A stretch of 64,000 bases of DNA from CAWHXG01 sp963833235 (GTDB lineage Bacteria > Pseudomonadota > Alphaproteobacteria > Rhodobacterales > Rhodobacteraceae), in contig CAWHXG010000003.1 of assembly GCA_963833235.1 (NCBI GenBank), positions 124,001-188,000 of the forward strand, given 5' to 3'. Made by a program: the position numbers and the translations under genes. The notes beneath the pieces were generated by a model. The model was not told the DNA's origin. It saw only the letters and a program-made list of their open reading frames with translations, and searched no databases. This document shows, piece after piece, positions 18,672-29,305 of this stretch. The first letter of the stretch is position 1; each line of letters begins with the position of its first letter.

Positions 18672-18749
18672 CGCGCGCCCTCTTTGCCTCGCAAATATCC
18701 CCTGGGGGGCCTTGCGCAGCAAGGCGGGGGCAGGCAGCCCCCTCCTCCC
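18672..18749 (-). repeat. Post-stop structured repeat, copy 1
   Basis: Read on the minus strand directly after the YgjP-like stop: GGAGG, hairpin 1 (GGGGGC, loop of 5, GCCCCC; 18742-18726), and hairpin 2 (CCTTGC-TGC-GCAAGG; 18724-18710). These are followed by a C-run, ATATTTGCGAGGCAAAGAGG and GCGCGCG. The last block is nearly identical to copy 2 at 29361-29388. Hairpin 2 keeps the TGC loop while its stem differs from copy 3, which points to a selected RNA structure. Confidence 0.7.
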
Positions 18750-19454
18750 TCACCCCGCGTCGAAACGGTAGCGGTGCAGCGCCGTCCCCTCCCCCCGCAG
18801 CCAGTCGCGATGCCGGCGCCAGTCAGGGCAGAGCTCTTCGACCAGCGCCCAGAACGCGGGCCCGTGATGCATCTCGCGGAGGTGTGCCACCTCGTGGGCC
18901 GCGACGTAGTCCAGCACCGCCGGCGGCGCCATCGCCAACCGCCACGAGAACATCAGCCGCCCCGCGGCTGTGCACGATCCCCATCGCGATCTGGTGTCGC
19001 GCAATGCCAGCAACGTCACCTCCCGCCCGATGACCGACGCATGACGCCGCGCGGCTGGGTCGAGCCGGTCCCGCGCCAGTCCCTTCAGCAGCGCCGCCGC
19101 CTGCGGGCCGGCCGGACGGCCCGGCCGCACCCGCACCTCCCCTGGCGCCAGCGCGGCCCGCTGCCCCGGCGCCGCGAGCACCCGGCACGCCCGCCCCTCC
19201 ACCGGGATCGTCGCCCCATCCACGACCCCCGTCGCGGGCAGCGCCGTCTCCACATGGCGGCGTACCCACTCGGCCCGCGTCAATAGAAACGCCATCGCCT
19301 CGGCCTCCCGCACCCGCACGGGCGCCGAAAGGGTCACCCGCCCGTCGAGCCGCGACACCCGCAGGCTCAGCCGCCGCGCCCGCGGCGAGCGCCGCCACAG
19401 CACTTCGATCTCCGGCACCCCCGGCAGGATCAGCCCGCGCGTTCGTTCCGCCAT
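18750..19454 (-). CDS. YgjP-like M48-type metallopeptidase (DUF45)
   Basis: A 234-residue protein. The N-terminal part (RSPRARRLSLRVSRLDG, then TLSAPVRVREAEAMAFL) is the DUF45/YgjP pattern. The motif DTRSRWGSCTAAGRLMFSWR, followed by the zinc-binding HEVAH at 187-191 and a downstream His at 197 or 198 (REMHHGPAFW), matches the YgjP-like, SprT-related family. These are predicted cytoplasmic zinc peptidases of unknown substrate. It converges with lpd, and copy 1 of the post-stop repeat lies immediately after its stop. Confidence 0.88.
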   Translation of the reverse strand: MAERTRGLILPGVPEIEVLWRRSPRARRLSLRVSRLDGRVTLSAPVRVREAEAMAFLLTRAEWVRRHVETALPATGVVDGATIPVEGRACRVLAAPGQRAALAPGEVRVRPGRPAGPQAAALLKGLARDRLDPAARRHASVIGREVTLLALRDTRSRWGSCTAAGRLMFSWRLAMAPPAVLDYVAAHEVAHLREMHHGPAFWALVEELCPDWRRHRDWLRGEGTALHRYRFDAG

Positions 19455-19545
19455 CGCCCCGGTCCACTATCCCTTTGACACCGCCCCGCACCCGTGGCAT
19501 CGGGCGCCCTTGGCAAATCCTGCATTCACATCGAAAGGACAACCC

Positions 19546-19872
19546 ATGCCCAAGGAGGACTGGGGTACCAAGCGCGTCTGCCCGACCACGGGCAAGCGGT
19601 TCTACGACATGGGCCGCTCGCCCATCGTCAGCCCCTATACCGGCGAAGTCGTGATCATCGAGACGGGGCGCGGCGGCCGCGTTACCGTGGCGGAGAAGGT
19701 CGCGAAGAAGCCCAAGGCCGCCGAGCCCGCCGAGGACGATGCGGTTCTGGTCGATGACGACGATACAGCCGAGGTGGATCTGGGCGACGAAGTGCTGGAG
19801 GACGACGACGAAGAGGAGGACGTCTCCCTCGACGATCTGGCCGACGTTCCCGCGGACGACGACGACGGCTGA
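19546..19872 (+). CDS. FYDLN-acid family protein (TIGR02300-like)
   Basis: A 108-residue protein starting MPKEDWGTKRVCPTTGKRFY; here the family's FYDLN appears as FYDMG. SPIVSPYTGE follows, then a long acidic tail from about residue 66 rich in Asp and Glu (VLVDDDDTAEVDLGDEV and on to the end). The two cysteine-less halves and the acidic tail are the family's standard layout. The ATG at 19546 follows AAAGGACAACCC. The function is unknown; this gene next to tRNA-Ala is a common alphaproteobacterial arrangement. Confidence 0.88.
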   Translation: MPKEDWGTKRVCPTTGKRFYDMGRSPIVSPYTGEVVIIETGRGGRVTVAEKVAKKPKAAEPAEDDAVLVDDDDTAEVDLGDEVLEDDDEEEDVSLDDLADVPADDDDG

Positions 19873-19880
19873 GGCGCGAT

Positions 19881-19917
19881 GCCCCCGGCGGCACTTTGTG
19901 CTTGAAGTGCCGGGGGC
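19881..19917 (+). terminator. Hairpin terminator after FYDLN-acid gene
   Basis: GCCCCCGG and CACTT pair with AAGTG and CCGGGGGC around a TGTGCTTG loop, with a three-base bulge on the left arm. It begins nine bases after the stop codon and lies before the tRNA. The following GCTTGCC is only a weak U-tract. Confidence 0.55.
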
Positions 19918-19977
19918 GCTTGCCTAGACAGCGCCAGCGATGACGCCTCTTCGGGGGCCAGCCATCGACCCAGGATC

Positions 19978-20053
<76 letters not shown>

Positions 20054-20166
20054 TCCTGATCCATCCCCCGCGCTGTCCAGAAGCCGCCCTTGCACCCTGG
20101 GTCATCCACGCATCCCGCCGGACGGCCATGCGCCCTGCGCGGCAATCGGGCCATCACTGGAACATC

Positions 20167-20679
20167 ATGCAGATCAGAGCCGCCACACCGGCCGACGCCT
20201 CCAGCCTGGCCGCGCTGGCGATCGAGGTGTGGATGGCGACCTACGTGCGGGCCGGGGTGAACGCCCGCTTCGCGGATTATGCCTCGGCGGAGTTCTCGCC
20301 GGCCGCGTTCTCCGCGCTACTGGCCGATCCCCGCACCCACATCCTCGCCGCGGCGGCGACTGAGGGCCTGGTTGGCCTCGTGCGGGTGGCGGAGGGCAGC
20401 CCGGCCGACGTTCCGGGCTGCTCCGACGCGGAGATCTCGCGCCTCTACGTCCAGCCGCGCCATCAGGGCGGCGGCGTGGGCCGGCAGCTGCTGGCCGCAG
20501 CACTCGACCGCTGCCGGGCGGTGGGCGCGCGTCGGCCCTGGCTGGCCGTCAACTCGGAGAACACGGCCGCGCTGGCCTTCTACCGCGCCGCGGGCTTCGA
20601 GAGCGCCGGCACCACGACCTTCACCATCGACGGGCAGGGCTATCCAAACGAGGTCCTCGCCATCGACCTGCGCGGGTAA
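20167..20679 (+). CDS. GNAT family N-acetyltransferase
   Basis: A 170-residue protein with the GNAT order: IRAATPADASSLAALAIEVW at the N-terminus, a central strand EGLVGLVRVAEG, then SRLYVQPRHQGGGVGRQLLA, in which RHQGGGVG is the acetyl-CoA pyrophosphate loop (motif A). Motif B is NSENTAALAFYRAAGFESAG. It transfers an acetyl group from acetyl-CoA to an unknown amine. It starts 114 bases after tRNA-Ala. Confidence 0.88.
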   Translation: MQIRAATPADASSLAALAIEVWMATYVRAGVNARFADYASAEFSPAAFSALLADPRTHILAAAATEGLVGLVRVAEGSPADVPGCSDAEISRLYVQPRHQGGGVGRQLLAAALDRCRAVGARRPWLAVNSENTAALAFYRAAGFESAGTTTFTIDGQGYPNEVLAIDLRG

Positions 20680-20769
20680 AGCAAACGCGGCCGCATCGTC
20701 GCATCCCGCTTTGTCCCGCCCCGCAGACGCGCTAAGGTCCACGCGACATCCGACGAAAGGACGTGCCCG

Positions 20770-21984
<1,215 letters not shown>

Positions 21985-22017
21985 GCCCGGGGATCGCTAC
22001 GGGCGCGAGGCAGATAC

Positions 22018-23032
22018 ATGACGGTCGAGACCATGTCACCCGATGCCGCGCACGCCCTGCGCGCGCCGTTGCCGGCCCTGACGGAGGCGCGCAATCCCGG
22101 CACGCCGCTTGACCTTGACTGGGCGCTCGCGGCGCAGGCCAACACCTCGGCCATCGAGAGGCGCGCCGCCACGATCCCCGGCCGCCGCAGCCTCAAGAAG
22201 GCGCATCAGGCGGCGTGGCTGGCCCGGGCGATCACCCTGATCGACCTCACCACGCTCGCCGGTGACGACACCGAGGGCCGGGTGCGCCGGCTGTGCGCCA
22301 AGGCGCGGCAGCCGGTCCGCGCAGACATCCTGGAGGCGCTTGGCCTCGGCGAGGCTGGCATCACCACCGGGGCCGTCTGCGTCTACCACGACATGGTCCC
22401 CGCCGCCGTGCGGGCGCTGGAGGGCAGCGGCATTCCCGTCGCCGCCGTCTCCACCGGTTTTCCCGCGGGGCTCTCGCCCTTCCACCTGCGCGTGGCCGAG
22501 ATCGGCGAGAGCGTGGCGGCGGGCGCCGCCGAGATCGACATCGTCATCTCCCGCCGCCACGCGCTGACGGGCGACTGGGCGGCCCTCTTCGAGGAGGTGC
22601 GCGCCTTCCGCGAGGCCTGCGGGGCGGCGCATCTCAAGGCGATCCTGGCCACCGGAGAGTTGGGCAGCCTGCGCAACGTCGCCCGCGCCAGCCGGATCGC
22701 CATGATGGCGGGCGCCGATTTCATAAAGACCTCGACCGGCAAGGAAACGGTGAACGCCACGCTTCCGGTGACCCTGGTGATGGTCCGCGCCATCCGGGAC
22801 TATGCCGAACGCACCGGTCATGCCGTGGGCTACAAGCCGGCCGGCGGCATATCGAAGGCGAAGGACGCGCTGACCTACATGACGCTCATGAAGGACGAGC
22901 TGGGCGATCCCTGGCTCGACGCGCACCTCTTCCGCTTCGGCGCCTCCTCGCTTCTGGGCGACATCGAACGGCAGCTCGAGCACCATGTCACGGGGGCCTA
23001 CAGCGCCAGCCACCGCCACCCTTCTGGCCTGA
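22018..23032 (+). CDS. deoC: Deoxyribose-phosphate aldolase, probable single-base insertion near its end
   Basis: A TIM-barrel aldolase of about 337 residues. It has LIDLTTL near 76, the Schiff-base Lys237 in DFIKTSTGKETVNATLP and Lys273 in VGYKPAGGISKAKDAL. It splits deoxyribose-5-phosphate into glyceraldehyde-3-phosphate and acetaldehyde. As written, the frame runs on to 23139 with about 36 unrelated residues after HRHPS. Removing one T of the pair at 23022-23023 gives HRHPLA and a TGA at 23030-23032, matching the usual family end. I take 23032 as the true stop. The following double aldehyde dehydrogenase could oxidise the acetaldehyde released. Confidence 0.88.
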
Positions 23033-23173
23033 TCGGCGGTCCGGCGCGGGGCCCCGTTGGAATTCCGCGCTTCGACGGATGGGCTTCGCCGCCGCGCTGT
23101 CGGTCGACAGGCTCGTTTCGTTCATGCGATAGACGGTGATGCCCCCCAGGCGCTGGTATTCGGAGATGCAGCA

Positions 23174-25534
23174 ATGAACGTCCGCGACATCTTTGCGACG
23201 ATGGAATATGGCCCCGCCCCCGAAGCCGCCGGCGAGGCGCTGGCCTGGATCGCCCGGCACGAGGCGCGGTTCGGCCATTTCATCGGCGGTAGTTTCACCG
23301 ATGCCACGGGCGGCCTCGATACGCGCAACCCGGCGACGGGCGCGCCGCTTGCCACGCTTTCGGTCGCCACGCAGGCCGATGTGGAGGCCGCCGTGGCCGC
23401 GGCTCGGGCTGCCCAGCCCGAATGGGCCCGCCTGCCCGGCCATGCCCGCGCGCGGCACCTCTATGCCCTCGCCCGGATGGTCCAGAAACACGCCCGCCTC
23501 CTTGCCGTGCTGGAGAGCCTCGACAACGGCAAGCCGATCAGGGAGAGCCGCGACATCGACATCCCCCTCGTCGCGCGCCACTTCTACTACCACGCCGGCA
23601 TGGCGCAGCTGATGGAAGCCGAGCTGCCCGGCCGCGTGCCCCACGGCGTCTGCGGACAGATCGTACCCTGGAACTTTCCGCTGCTGATGCTAGCATGGAA
23701 GGTCGCGCCGGCGCTGGCCACGGGCAATACCGTGGTGCTGAAGCCGGCGGAATATACGTCGCTCACGGCGCTTTTGTTCGCCGAACTTGCCCACGCGGCG
23801 GGTCTGCCGCCCGGTGTCCTCAACATCGTCACCGGCGCCGGCGAAGTCGGCGCGATGCTCGTGGCGCATCCCGACATCGACAAGCTCGCCTTCACCGGCT
23901 CCACCGAGGTGGGCCGCGCGATCCGTCAGGCGACCGCGGGATCCGGCAAGGCGCTGTCCCTCGAGCTCGGCGGCAAGTCCCCCTACATCGTCTTCGACGA
24001 CGCCGATCTCGACAGCGCCATCGAGGGGATCGTGGACGCGATCTGGTTCAACCAGGGTCAGGTCTGCTGCGCCGGGTCGCGGCTGCTGGTGCAGGAGAGC
24101 ATCGCCGAGACGTTCCTTGGCAAGCTTCGGCGCCGGATGGCGAGCTTGCGGATGGGCGACCCGCTCGACAAGTCCATTGACATCGGCGCCATCGTCGATC
24201 GCGTGCAACGCGATGCCATAGCCGCGATGGTCGCGAAGGCGGCGCCGGGCGAGGTCTTCCAGCCCGACCTGCCGCGGCCCGAGCCAGGCTGCTGGTATCC
24301 ACCCACCCTGATCACCGGGCTCGACGCCTCGCATCCCCTGATGCAGGAGGAGATCTTCGGCCCCGTCCTCGTCTCGACCACCTTCCGCACACCCGCCGAG
24401 GCGGTTCAGATCGCCAACGACACCCGCTATGGACTGGCCGCGACGTTGTGGACTGAGAACGTCAACCTTGCCCTCGATGTCGCGCCGAAGCTCGTCGCCG
24501 GGATCGTCTGGATCAACGCGACGAACCTGATGGATGCGGCGGCGGGCTTCGGCGGCGTGCGCGAAAGCGGTTATGGCCGCGAGGGCGGATGGGAGGGGCT
24601 GGCCGGCTATACCCGCCCCGAGGGCACCCCAGAGAAGCTGGCCCGCGTCACCCCCATCGCCGCGCCCGAGGCCGCCGGCCCACCGGCCGACACGCTCGAC
24701 CGAACCCTCAAGAACTACATCGGCGGCAAGCAGGCCCGCCCCGACAGCGGCTACTCCCGCGCGATCTGGTCGCCCAAGGGCCGCTTGCTTGGCCATGTGG
24801 GTTCCGGCAACCGCAAGGACATCCGCAACGCCGTGGAGGCCGCGCGCAAGGCCGCCCCCGATTGGGCCCGCACCACCGCCCATGGCCGCGCGCAGATCCT
24901 CTACTTCCTGGCGGAGAACCTGGCCGCTCGCGCCCCGGACTTCGCCGCGCGGATCGACGCGATGACCGGCGAGGGCGGCGGCGCCGCCGAGGTGGAGGCC
25001 GCCATCGCCCGGCTCTTCACCTATGCCGCTTGGGCCGACAAGTTCGACGGCGCGGTCAAGGCCGTGCCCCTGCGCGGCATCGCCATGGCCCTTCACGAGC
25101 CCGTCGGCGTGATCGGGGCGCTCTGCCCCGACGAGCCGCCGCTCCTTGGCCTCGTTTCCCTGGTCGGGCCGGCCCTCGCCATGGGCAACCCGATCGTGGC
25201 GGTCCCGTCCGAGGCATTCCCCTTGGCCGCGATGGACCTGGTGCAGCTTCTGGAGACGTCAGACATTCCCGCCGGCACGGTCAACGTCGTCGCGGGCAAC
25301 CATGCCGATCTTGTTGCCACCCTCACCGATCACCTCGATGTCGATGCGATCTGGTGCTTTTCGTCCACCGACCTCTCGGCCGAGGTCGAACGGCGCTCTG
25401 CCGGCAACCTCAAACGCACCTGGGTGAACGACGGATGCCGCCGCAATTGGGGGGCGATGGAGGGGGAAGGCCGCGCCTTCCTGGAGGCGGCAACGGCGGT
25501 CAAGACTGTATGGGTGCCCTACGGCGAGGGCTGA
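23174..25534 (+). CDS. Double-domain aldehyde dehydrogenase
   Basis: A 786-residue protein made of two ALDH domains. Domain 1 (about 1-500) is complete: IVPWNFPL near 163-170, Glu264 in SLELGGKSP, and catalytic Cys298 in FNQGQVCCAGSRLL. Domain 2 (about 515-786) repeats the fold's start (YIGGKQARPDSGYSRAIWSP, VGVIGALCPDEPPLL) but lacks the GQxC cysteine and is shorter than a full ALDH. It is probably structural or regulatory. The position directly after deoC suggests oxidation of acetaldehyde from deoxynucleoside breakdown, although the substrate is not proven. The ATG at 23174 follows GGAGATGCAGCA. Confidence 0.87.
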   Translation: MNVRDIFATMEYGPAPEAAGEALAWIARHEARFGHFIGGSFTDATGGLDTRNPATGAPLATLSVATQADVEAAVAAARAAQPEWARLPGHARARHLYALARMVQKHARLLAVLESLDNGKPIRESRDIDIPLVARHFYYHAGMAQLMEAELPGRVPHGVCGQIVPWNFPLLMLAWKVAPALATGNTVVLKPAEYTSLTALLFAELAHAAGLPPGVLNIVTGAGEVGAMLVAHPDIDKLAFTGSTEVGRAIRQATAGSGKALSLELGGKSPYIVFDDADLDSAIEGIVDAIWFNQGQVCCAGSRLLVQESIAETFLGKLRRRMASLRMGDPLDKSIDIGAIVDRVQRDAIAAMVAKAAPGEVFQPDLPRPEPGCWYPPTLITGLDASHPLMQEEIFGPVLVSTTFRTPAEAVQIANDTRYGLAATLWTENVNLALDVAPKLVAGIVWINATNLMDAAAGFGGVRESGYGREGGWEGLAGYTRPEGTPEKLARVTPIAAPEAAGPPADTLDRTLKNYIGGKQARPDSGYSRAIWSPKGRLLGHVGSGNRKDIRNAVEAARKAAPDWARTTAHGRAQILYFLAENLAARAPDFAARIDAMTGEGGGAAEVEAAIARLFTYAAWADKFDGAVKAVPLRGIAMALHEPVGVIGALCPDEPPLLGLVSLVGPALAMGNPIVAVPSEAFPLAAMDLVQLLETSDIPAGTVNVVAGNHADLVATLTDHLDVDAIWCFSSTDLSAEVERRSAGNLKRTWVNDGCRRNWGAMEGEGRAFLEAATAVKTVWVPYGEG

Positions 25535-25541
25535 GCCGCCC

Positions 25542-26204
25542 TCAGCCGAACCGCTCGACCCACCATTCCCGCAGCCTCTGCATCCGGGTACGCGCCATCG
25601 CGCGCTGCGCGTCCATGTGGTCGTCCGTCCGCTCGAACGCCCGCTCGACATTCGCCGCCACCGGGTCGATCCGGCGTTTCCAGAACCGGCGCAGCCGGAT
25701 CGAGGCCCAGAGGCACAGAAGTACCAATCCCGCCAGGAAGAAGATGTTGAACCATGGGATGTTCACAACCTCCGGTCCGGCAACCGGCTGAACCTCCACC
25801 ACGTTGGGATAGATCGAGATGAACTGGTTGCGCCATCCGTAGCGGGTGACCAGCGCCCATTTCGGGTTGTCGGTGTTCGATATCATATCGGCCGCATCGG
25901 CCTGCACGTCGCTGCTGTCGAACTTGAAATAGGGCGGCCAGCCGAAGCCGGTATCCTCGTTCCGATAGACGATGGAGCGCCCGTCGGGCCGGATCGCAGA
26001 GATGAACCGCACGTCGCGACTGCCGACGGCCGGGTCTGCCGGTTCGGAATTGCTGAAGAACCAGTTGGCGATCCCCTGGAATTCCACGCGGCGCGTTTCG
26101 GATTCGACGATGCGCACCACCTCGTGGCGCGGCAACGTGTAGTGCAGGAACCCTCCGACCACGAGGATCAGAGACAGGATGATGGTGTATTTCACGATAC
26201 GCAT
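25542..26204 (-). CDS. DUF1523 family membrane protein
   Basis: A 220-residue protein. The N-terminal membrane segment MRIVKYTIILSLILVVGGFL is followed by HYTLPRHEVVRIVESETRRV, the DUF1523 hallmark. A periplasmic domain comes next (RPDGRSIVYRNEDTGFGWPP, TRYGWRNQFISIYPNVVEV). A second membrane helix (IPWFNIFFLAGLVLLCLWAS) is near 150, with a basic cytoplasmic tail. The function is unknown. It lies 22 bases downstream of another small membrane-protein gene and converges on the aldehyde dehydrogenase gene with 7 bases between the stops. Confidence 0.87.
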   Translation of the reverse strand: MRIVKYTIILSLILVVGGFLHYTLPRHEVVRIVESETRRVEFQGIANWFFSNSEPADPAVGSRDVRFISAIRPDGRSIVYRNEDTGFGWPPYFKFDSSDVQADAADMISNTDNPKWALVTRYGWRNQFISIYPNVVEVQPVAGPEVVNIPWFNIFFLAGLVLLCLWASIRLRRFWKRRIDPVAANVERAFERTDDHMDAQRAMARTRMQRLREWWVERFG

Positions 26205-26226
26205 GTCTGCCTCGCCGGATTCTTGG

Positions 26227-26490
26227 TCAGTGGATGTTGGTTACATAAAGGTAGGCCATCGCAAGCGTCAGCGGCAGGACGTAGACGAGTACGACGAGCC
26301 TGCGCGCCATCCGCTGACAATAGGCCTTCAGGGCGGCGTTCACAAACACCGTCCGCTCCTTGCCGGTCGCATGGGCCGGATAGTGTGCGTTCAGGTATTC
26401 CCTGCGGTTCTCGCGCAGGTAGAGATAGAAGCAGACGTAGAACCCGCTCAGCACGATCAGCAGCAGCACGAGCAGTCGCAGAAATGCCAT
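26227..26490 (-). CDS. Small membrane protein, hypothetical
   Basis: An 87-residue protein with two hydrophobic helices: LLVLLLIVLSGFYVCFYLYL near the start, and VVLVYVLPLTLAMAYLYV at the end. Between them is a hydrophilic loop containing RREYLNAHYPAHATGKERTV and YCQRMARR. TGGAGGCAA precedes the ATG. It forms a two-gene unit with the DUF1523 gene. I do not recognise a family beyond resemblance to uncharacterised Rhodobacteraceae membrane proteins. Confidence 0.72.
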   Translation of the reverse strand: MAFLRLLVLLLIVLSGFYVCFYLYLRENRREYLNAHYPAHATGKERTVFVNAALKAYCQRMARRLVVLVYVLPLTLAMAYLYVTNIH

Positions 26491-26623
26491 TTGCCTCCAG
26501 ACCTTGCCTGATGTCGGCGGCCGGACCGGATCGCCCCGGCGCGGCGCGCGCTCTCTGGCTTATCGCCAGATTTGCCTCCCTGGTCAAACGACCCGTGAGG
26601 GGCGCCGGTTCCGGCGCGAACTG

Positions 26624-27649
26624 ATGATCCGGGGGCAGCGCAACCATATCCTCGACGTGGCGGGAATGGCCTTGGGCCATGCCGACGATGCGCTCGCCGG
26701 CACGGGCACCACCGTTCTGGTAGCCAACGCGCCGATGACAGCCGGGGTGCACGTGATGGGCGGCGCGCCCGGCACGCGGGAGACCGATCTGCTGGCGCCC
26801 GACAGGCTGGTGCAGAAGGTGGATGCGATCGTTCTCTCGGGCGGCTCGGCTTTTGGGCTCGATGCGGCGGGCGCCGTGGCGACTGGCCTGGCGCGGGCGG
26901 GGCGCGGCCATGCCGTGGGCACGGCGCGGGTGCCGATCGTTCCGGCCGCGATTCTCTTCGATCTTCTGAACGGCGGCGACAAGTCCGGGGACCCGCTTCC
27001 CTATGGCGCGCTCGGGGCGGCGGCCCTTGCGGCCGCCGGGCAGGATACGCGCCTCGGCAGCGTCGGGGCGGGCATGGGCGCCGTGGCGGGCGCGGTGAAG
27101 GGCGGGCTTGGCGCGGCCTCCGCCGTCCTGGCGCTGAGCGGTGGAGCGGCGACGGTCGGCGCGCTTGTGGCGGTGAATTCCTACGGTTCGGTGATCGTCG
27201 GAGACGGGCCGTGGTTCTGGGCGGGACCGTTCGAGCTGGACGGCGAGTTCGGGGGGCTGGGCCCTGCCCCGGCTGGGGCCACCGCTGACATGATGCTTCC
27301 CGACCCGGCGCTGCCGGGAACAGCGACCACCCTCGCCATAGTCGCGACGGATGCCGCGCTCGACCAGGCGGGCGCCACGCGGCTTGCCGTGGCCGCCCAT
27401 GCCGGGCTGGCCCGCGCCATCGTGCCCTCGCACACGCTGCTTGACGGCGATACCGTCTTTGCCATCTCGACCGGTGCGGTTCCGCTGGCCGATCCCATCG
27501 CCGATACGGTCGCCCTTGGCCATGCCGCGGCGATCTGCTTGTCGCGCGCCATCGCCCGGGGCGTCCATGCCGCCACCCCCGCCCCCTGGGATCGAAGGCC
27601 GTGCTGGTCGGCCCTGGCCCGCCCCGCCGGGGAACCGCGGGAACGTTAA
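26624..27649 (+). CDS. P1 family peptidase (DmpA/L-aminopeptidase-like)
   Basis: A 341-residue Ntn-hydrolase-type protein. It has the family opening ILDVAGMALGHADDALAGTG, then TTVLVANAPMTAGVHVMGGA and VLSGGSAFGLDAAGAV. A central VGALVAVNSYGSVIVG follows, where the family self-cleaves before a nucleophilic Ser or Thr; the Asn-Ser pair here is the likely site. The C-terminal DGDTVFAISTGAV is also typical. Relatives act as aminopeptidases or amidases on small substrates. The ATG at 26624 is chosen because upstream codons look non-coding. It is divergent from the small membrane-protein gene. Confidence 0.85.
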   Translation: MIRGQRNHILDVAGMALGHADDALAGTGTTVLVANAPMTAGVHVMGGAPGTRETDLLAPDRLVQKVDAIVLSGGSAFGLDAAGAVATGLARAGRGHAVGTARVPIVPAAILFDLLNGGDKSGDPLPYGALGAAALAAAGQDTRLGSVGAGMGAVAGAVKGGLGAASAVLALSGGAATVGALVAVNSYGSVIVGDGPWFWAGPFELDGEFGGLGPAPAGATADMMLPDPALPGTATTLAIVATDAALDQAGATRLAVAAHAGLARAIVPSHTLLDGDTVFAISTGAVPLADPIADTVALGHAAAICLSRAIARGVHAATPAPWDRRPCWSALARPAGEPRER

Positions 27650-27808
27650 CCCCGCGGCTCGGGTGCGACGGCCCGCATCGCGGCATCCCCGCACGCCACG
27701 CCGGCGGCGTGGGGGGGGCTGGCGCCCGCGGCCGCCTCGACTAGACTGGCGTCAGACCAGGGCGCCCTTGCCGCCCCCCACCGCCCATCGCCACAAGGAG
27801 GCATTCCC

Positions 27809-29287
27809 ATGCTCGACACGGTCACCGATCTGCGCGCGTCGCTCGACGATCCATCGCTTCTTGAAACGCGGGCCTATCTGGATGGCGGCTGGGCCGAGGC
27901 CGAGGGCGGGCGCACCTTCGACGTGACCAACCCGGCACGCGGCGACGTGATCGCCAAGGTCGCAGATCTCGACCGTGCCGCCGTGGCGCGCGCCATCGAC
28001 GCCGCGCAGGCCGCGCAGGGCCCCTGGGCCGCCCGCACCGCCAAGGATCGCGCCAACATCCTGCGCCGCTGGTACGAGCTGATCATGGCCAATGTCGACG
28101 ATCTCGGCCGCATCCTGACCGCCGAGATGGGCAAGCCGCTTGCCGAGGCAACCGGCGAAGTGACCTACGGAGCCAGTTTCATCGAATGGTTCGCCGAGGA
28201 GGCCAAGCGCGTCTACGGCGAGACGGTGCCGGGCCACGCGCCCGACAAACGCATCACGGTGATCCGTCAGCCCATCGGGGTGGTCGGCGCGATCACGCCC
28301 TGGAACTTCCCCAATGCGATGATCACCCGCAAGGCCGGCCCTGCGCTTGCCGCTGGCTGCAGCTTCGTGGTGCGCCCGCCCAGCCTCACGCCGCTGTCGG
28401 CGATTGCCCTGGCCGTGCTGGCCGACCGGGCCGGCATTCCCAAGGGCGTCTTCAGCGTGGTCCCCTCGACCGACAGCTCGGGCATCGGCAAGGAATTCTG
28501 CGAGAACCCCAAGGTACGCAAGCTCACCTTCACCGGGTCGACCGAAGTCGGGCGCATCCTGCTCGCCCAGGCCGCCGATCAGGTGATGAAATGCTCCATG
28601 GAGCTGGGCGGCAACGCGCCGTTCCTGGTGTTCGACGACGGCGATCTGGATGCCGCCGTCGAAGGAGCCATCGCCTGCAAGTTCCGCAATGCAGGGCAGA
28701 CCTGCGTCTGCGCCAACCGGATCTACGTGCAGGCCGGGGTCTACGACGCCTTCGCCGAAAAGCTGACCGCGGCCGTGAAGGCGCTGACGGTCGGCGATGG
28801 CATGGAGGATGGCACGAAGATCGGGCCGCTGATCGAGAAGGCCGCGGTCGACAAGGTTGCCGAGCATGTGGACGACGCGGTAAGCCGCGGCGCTATCCTG
28901 CAGCTCGGCGGCAAGCGCCACGATCTGGGCGGGACGTTCTTCGAGCCGACCCTGCTCACCGGCGTGACCCAGGATATGAAGGTGGCCCACGAAGAGACCT
29001 TCGGCCCCGTGGCGCCACTCTTCCGCTTCGAGACCGAGGAGGAGGGGATCGCCCTGGCGAACGACACGATCTTCGGGTTGGCCTCGTATTTCTATGCGCG
29101 CGACGTGGGCCGGGTGACGCGGGTGTCCGAGGCGCTCGAATACGGGATCGTGGGGGTGAACACCGGCATCATCTCGACCGAGGTGGCGCCGTTCGGCGGG
29201 GTCAAACAATCCGGCCTCGGCCGCGAGGGGTCGCGGCACGGGATGGAGGACTATCTCGAGATGAAATACGTCTGCCTGTCGATCTGA
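27809..29287 (+). CDS. gabD: NAD(P)-dependent succinate-semialdehyde dehydrogenase
   Basis: A 492-residue ALDH with all catalytic parts: Asn167 in TPWNFPNAMITRKAGPALAA, Glu265 in SMELGGNAPFLVFDDGDLD, and Cys299 in RNAGQTCVCANRIYVQ. The second cysteine two residues later (Cys301) is typical of the SSADH group, where it can form a regulatory disulfide. The C-terminal GGVKQSGLGREGSRHGMEDY is also characteristic. It oxidises succinate semialdehyde to succinate, for example from GABA. AAGGAGG precedes the ATG. A copy of the post-stop repeat follows 18 bases after the stop. Confidence 0.92.
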   Translation: MLDTVTDLRASLDDPSLLETRAYLDGGWAEAEGGRTFDVTNPARGDVIAKVADLDRAAVARAIDAAQAAQGPWAARTAKDRANILRRWYELIMANVDDLGRILTAEMGKPLAEATGEVTYGASFIEWFAEEAKRVYGETVPGHAPDKRITVIRQPIGVVGAITPWNFPNAMITRKAGPALAAGCSFVVRPPSLTPLSAIALAVLADRAGIPKGVFSVVPSTDSSGIGKEFCENPKVRKLTFTGSTEVGRILLAQAADQVMKCSMELGGNAPFLVFDDGDLDAAVEGAIACKFRNAGQTCVCANRIYVQAGVYDAFAEKLTAAVKALTVGDGMEDGTKIGPLIEKAAVDKVAEHVDDAVSRGAILQLGGKRHDLGGTFFEPTLLTGVTQDMKVAHEETFGPVAPLFRFETEEEGIALANDTIFGLASYFYARDVGRVTRVSEALEYGIVGVNTGIISTEVAPFGGVKQSGLGREGSRHGMEDYLEMKYVCLSI

Positions 29288-29305
29288 GGGCGCGCCGGCC
29301 GAACC

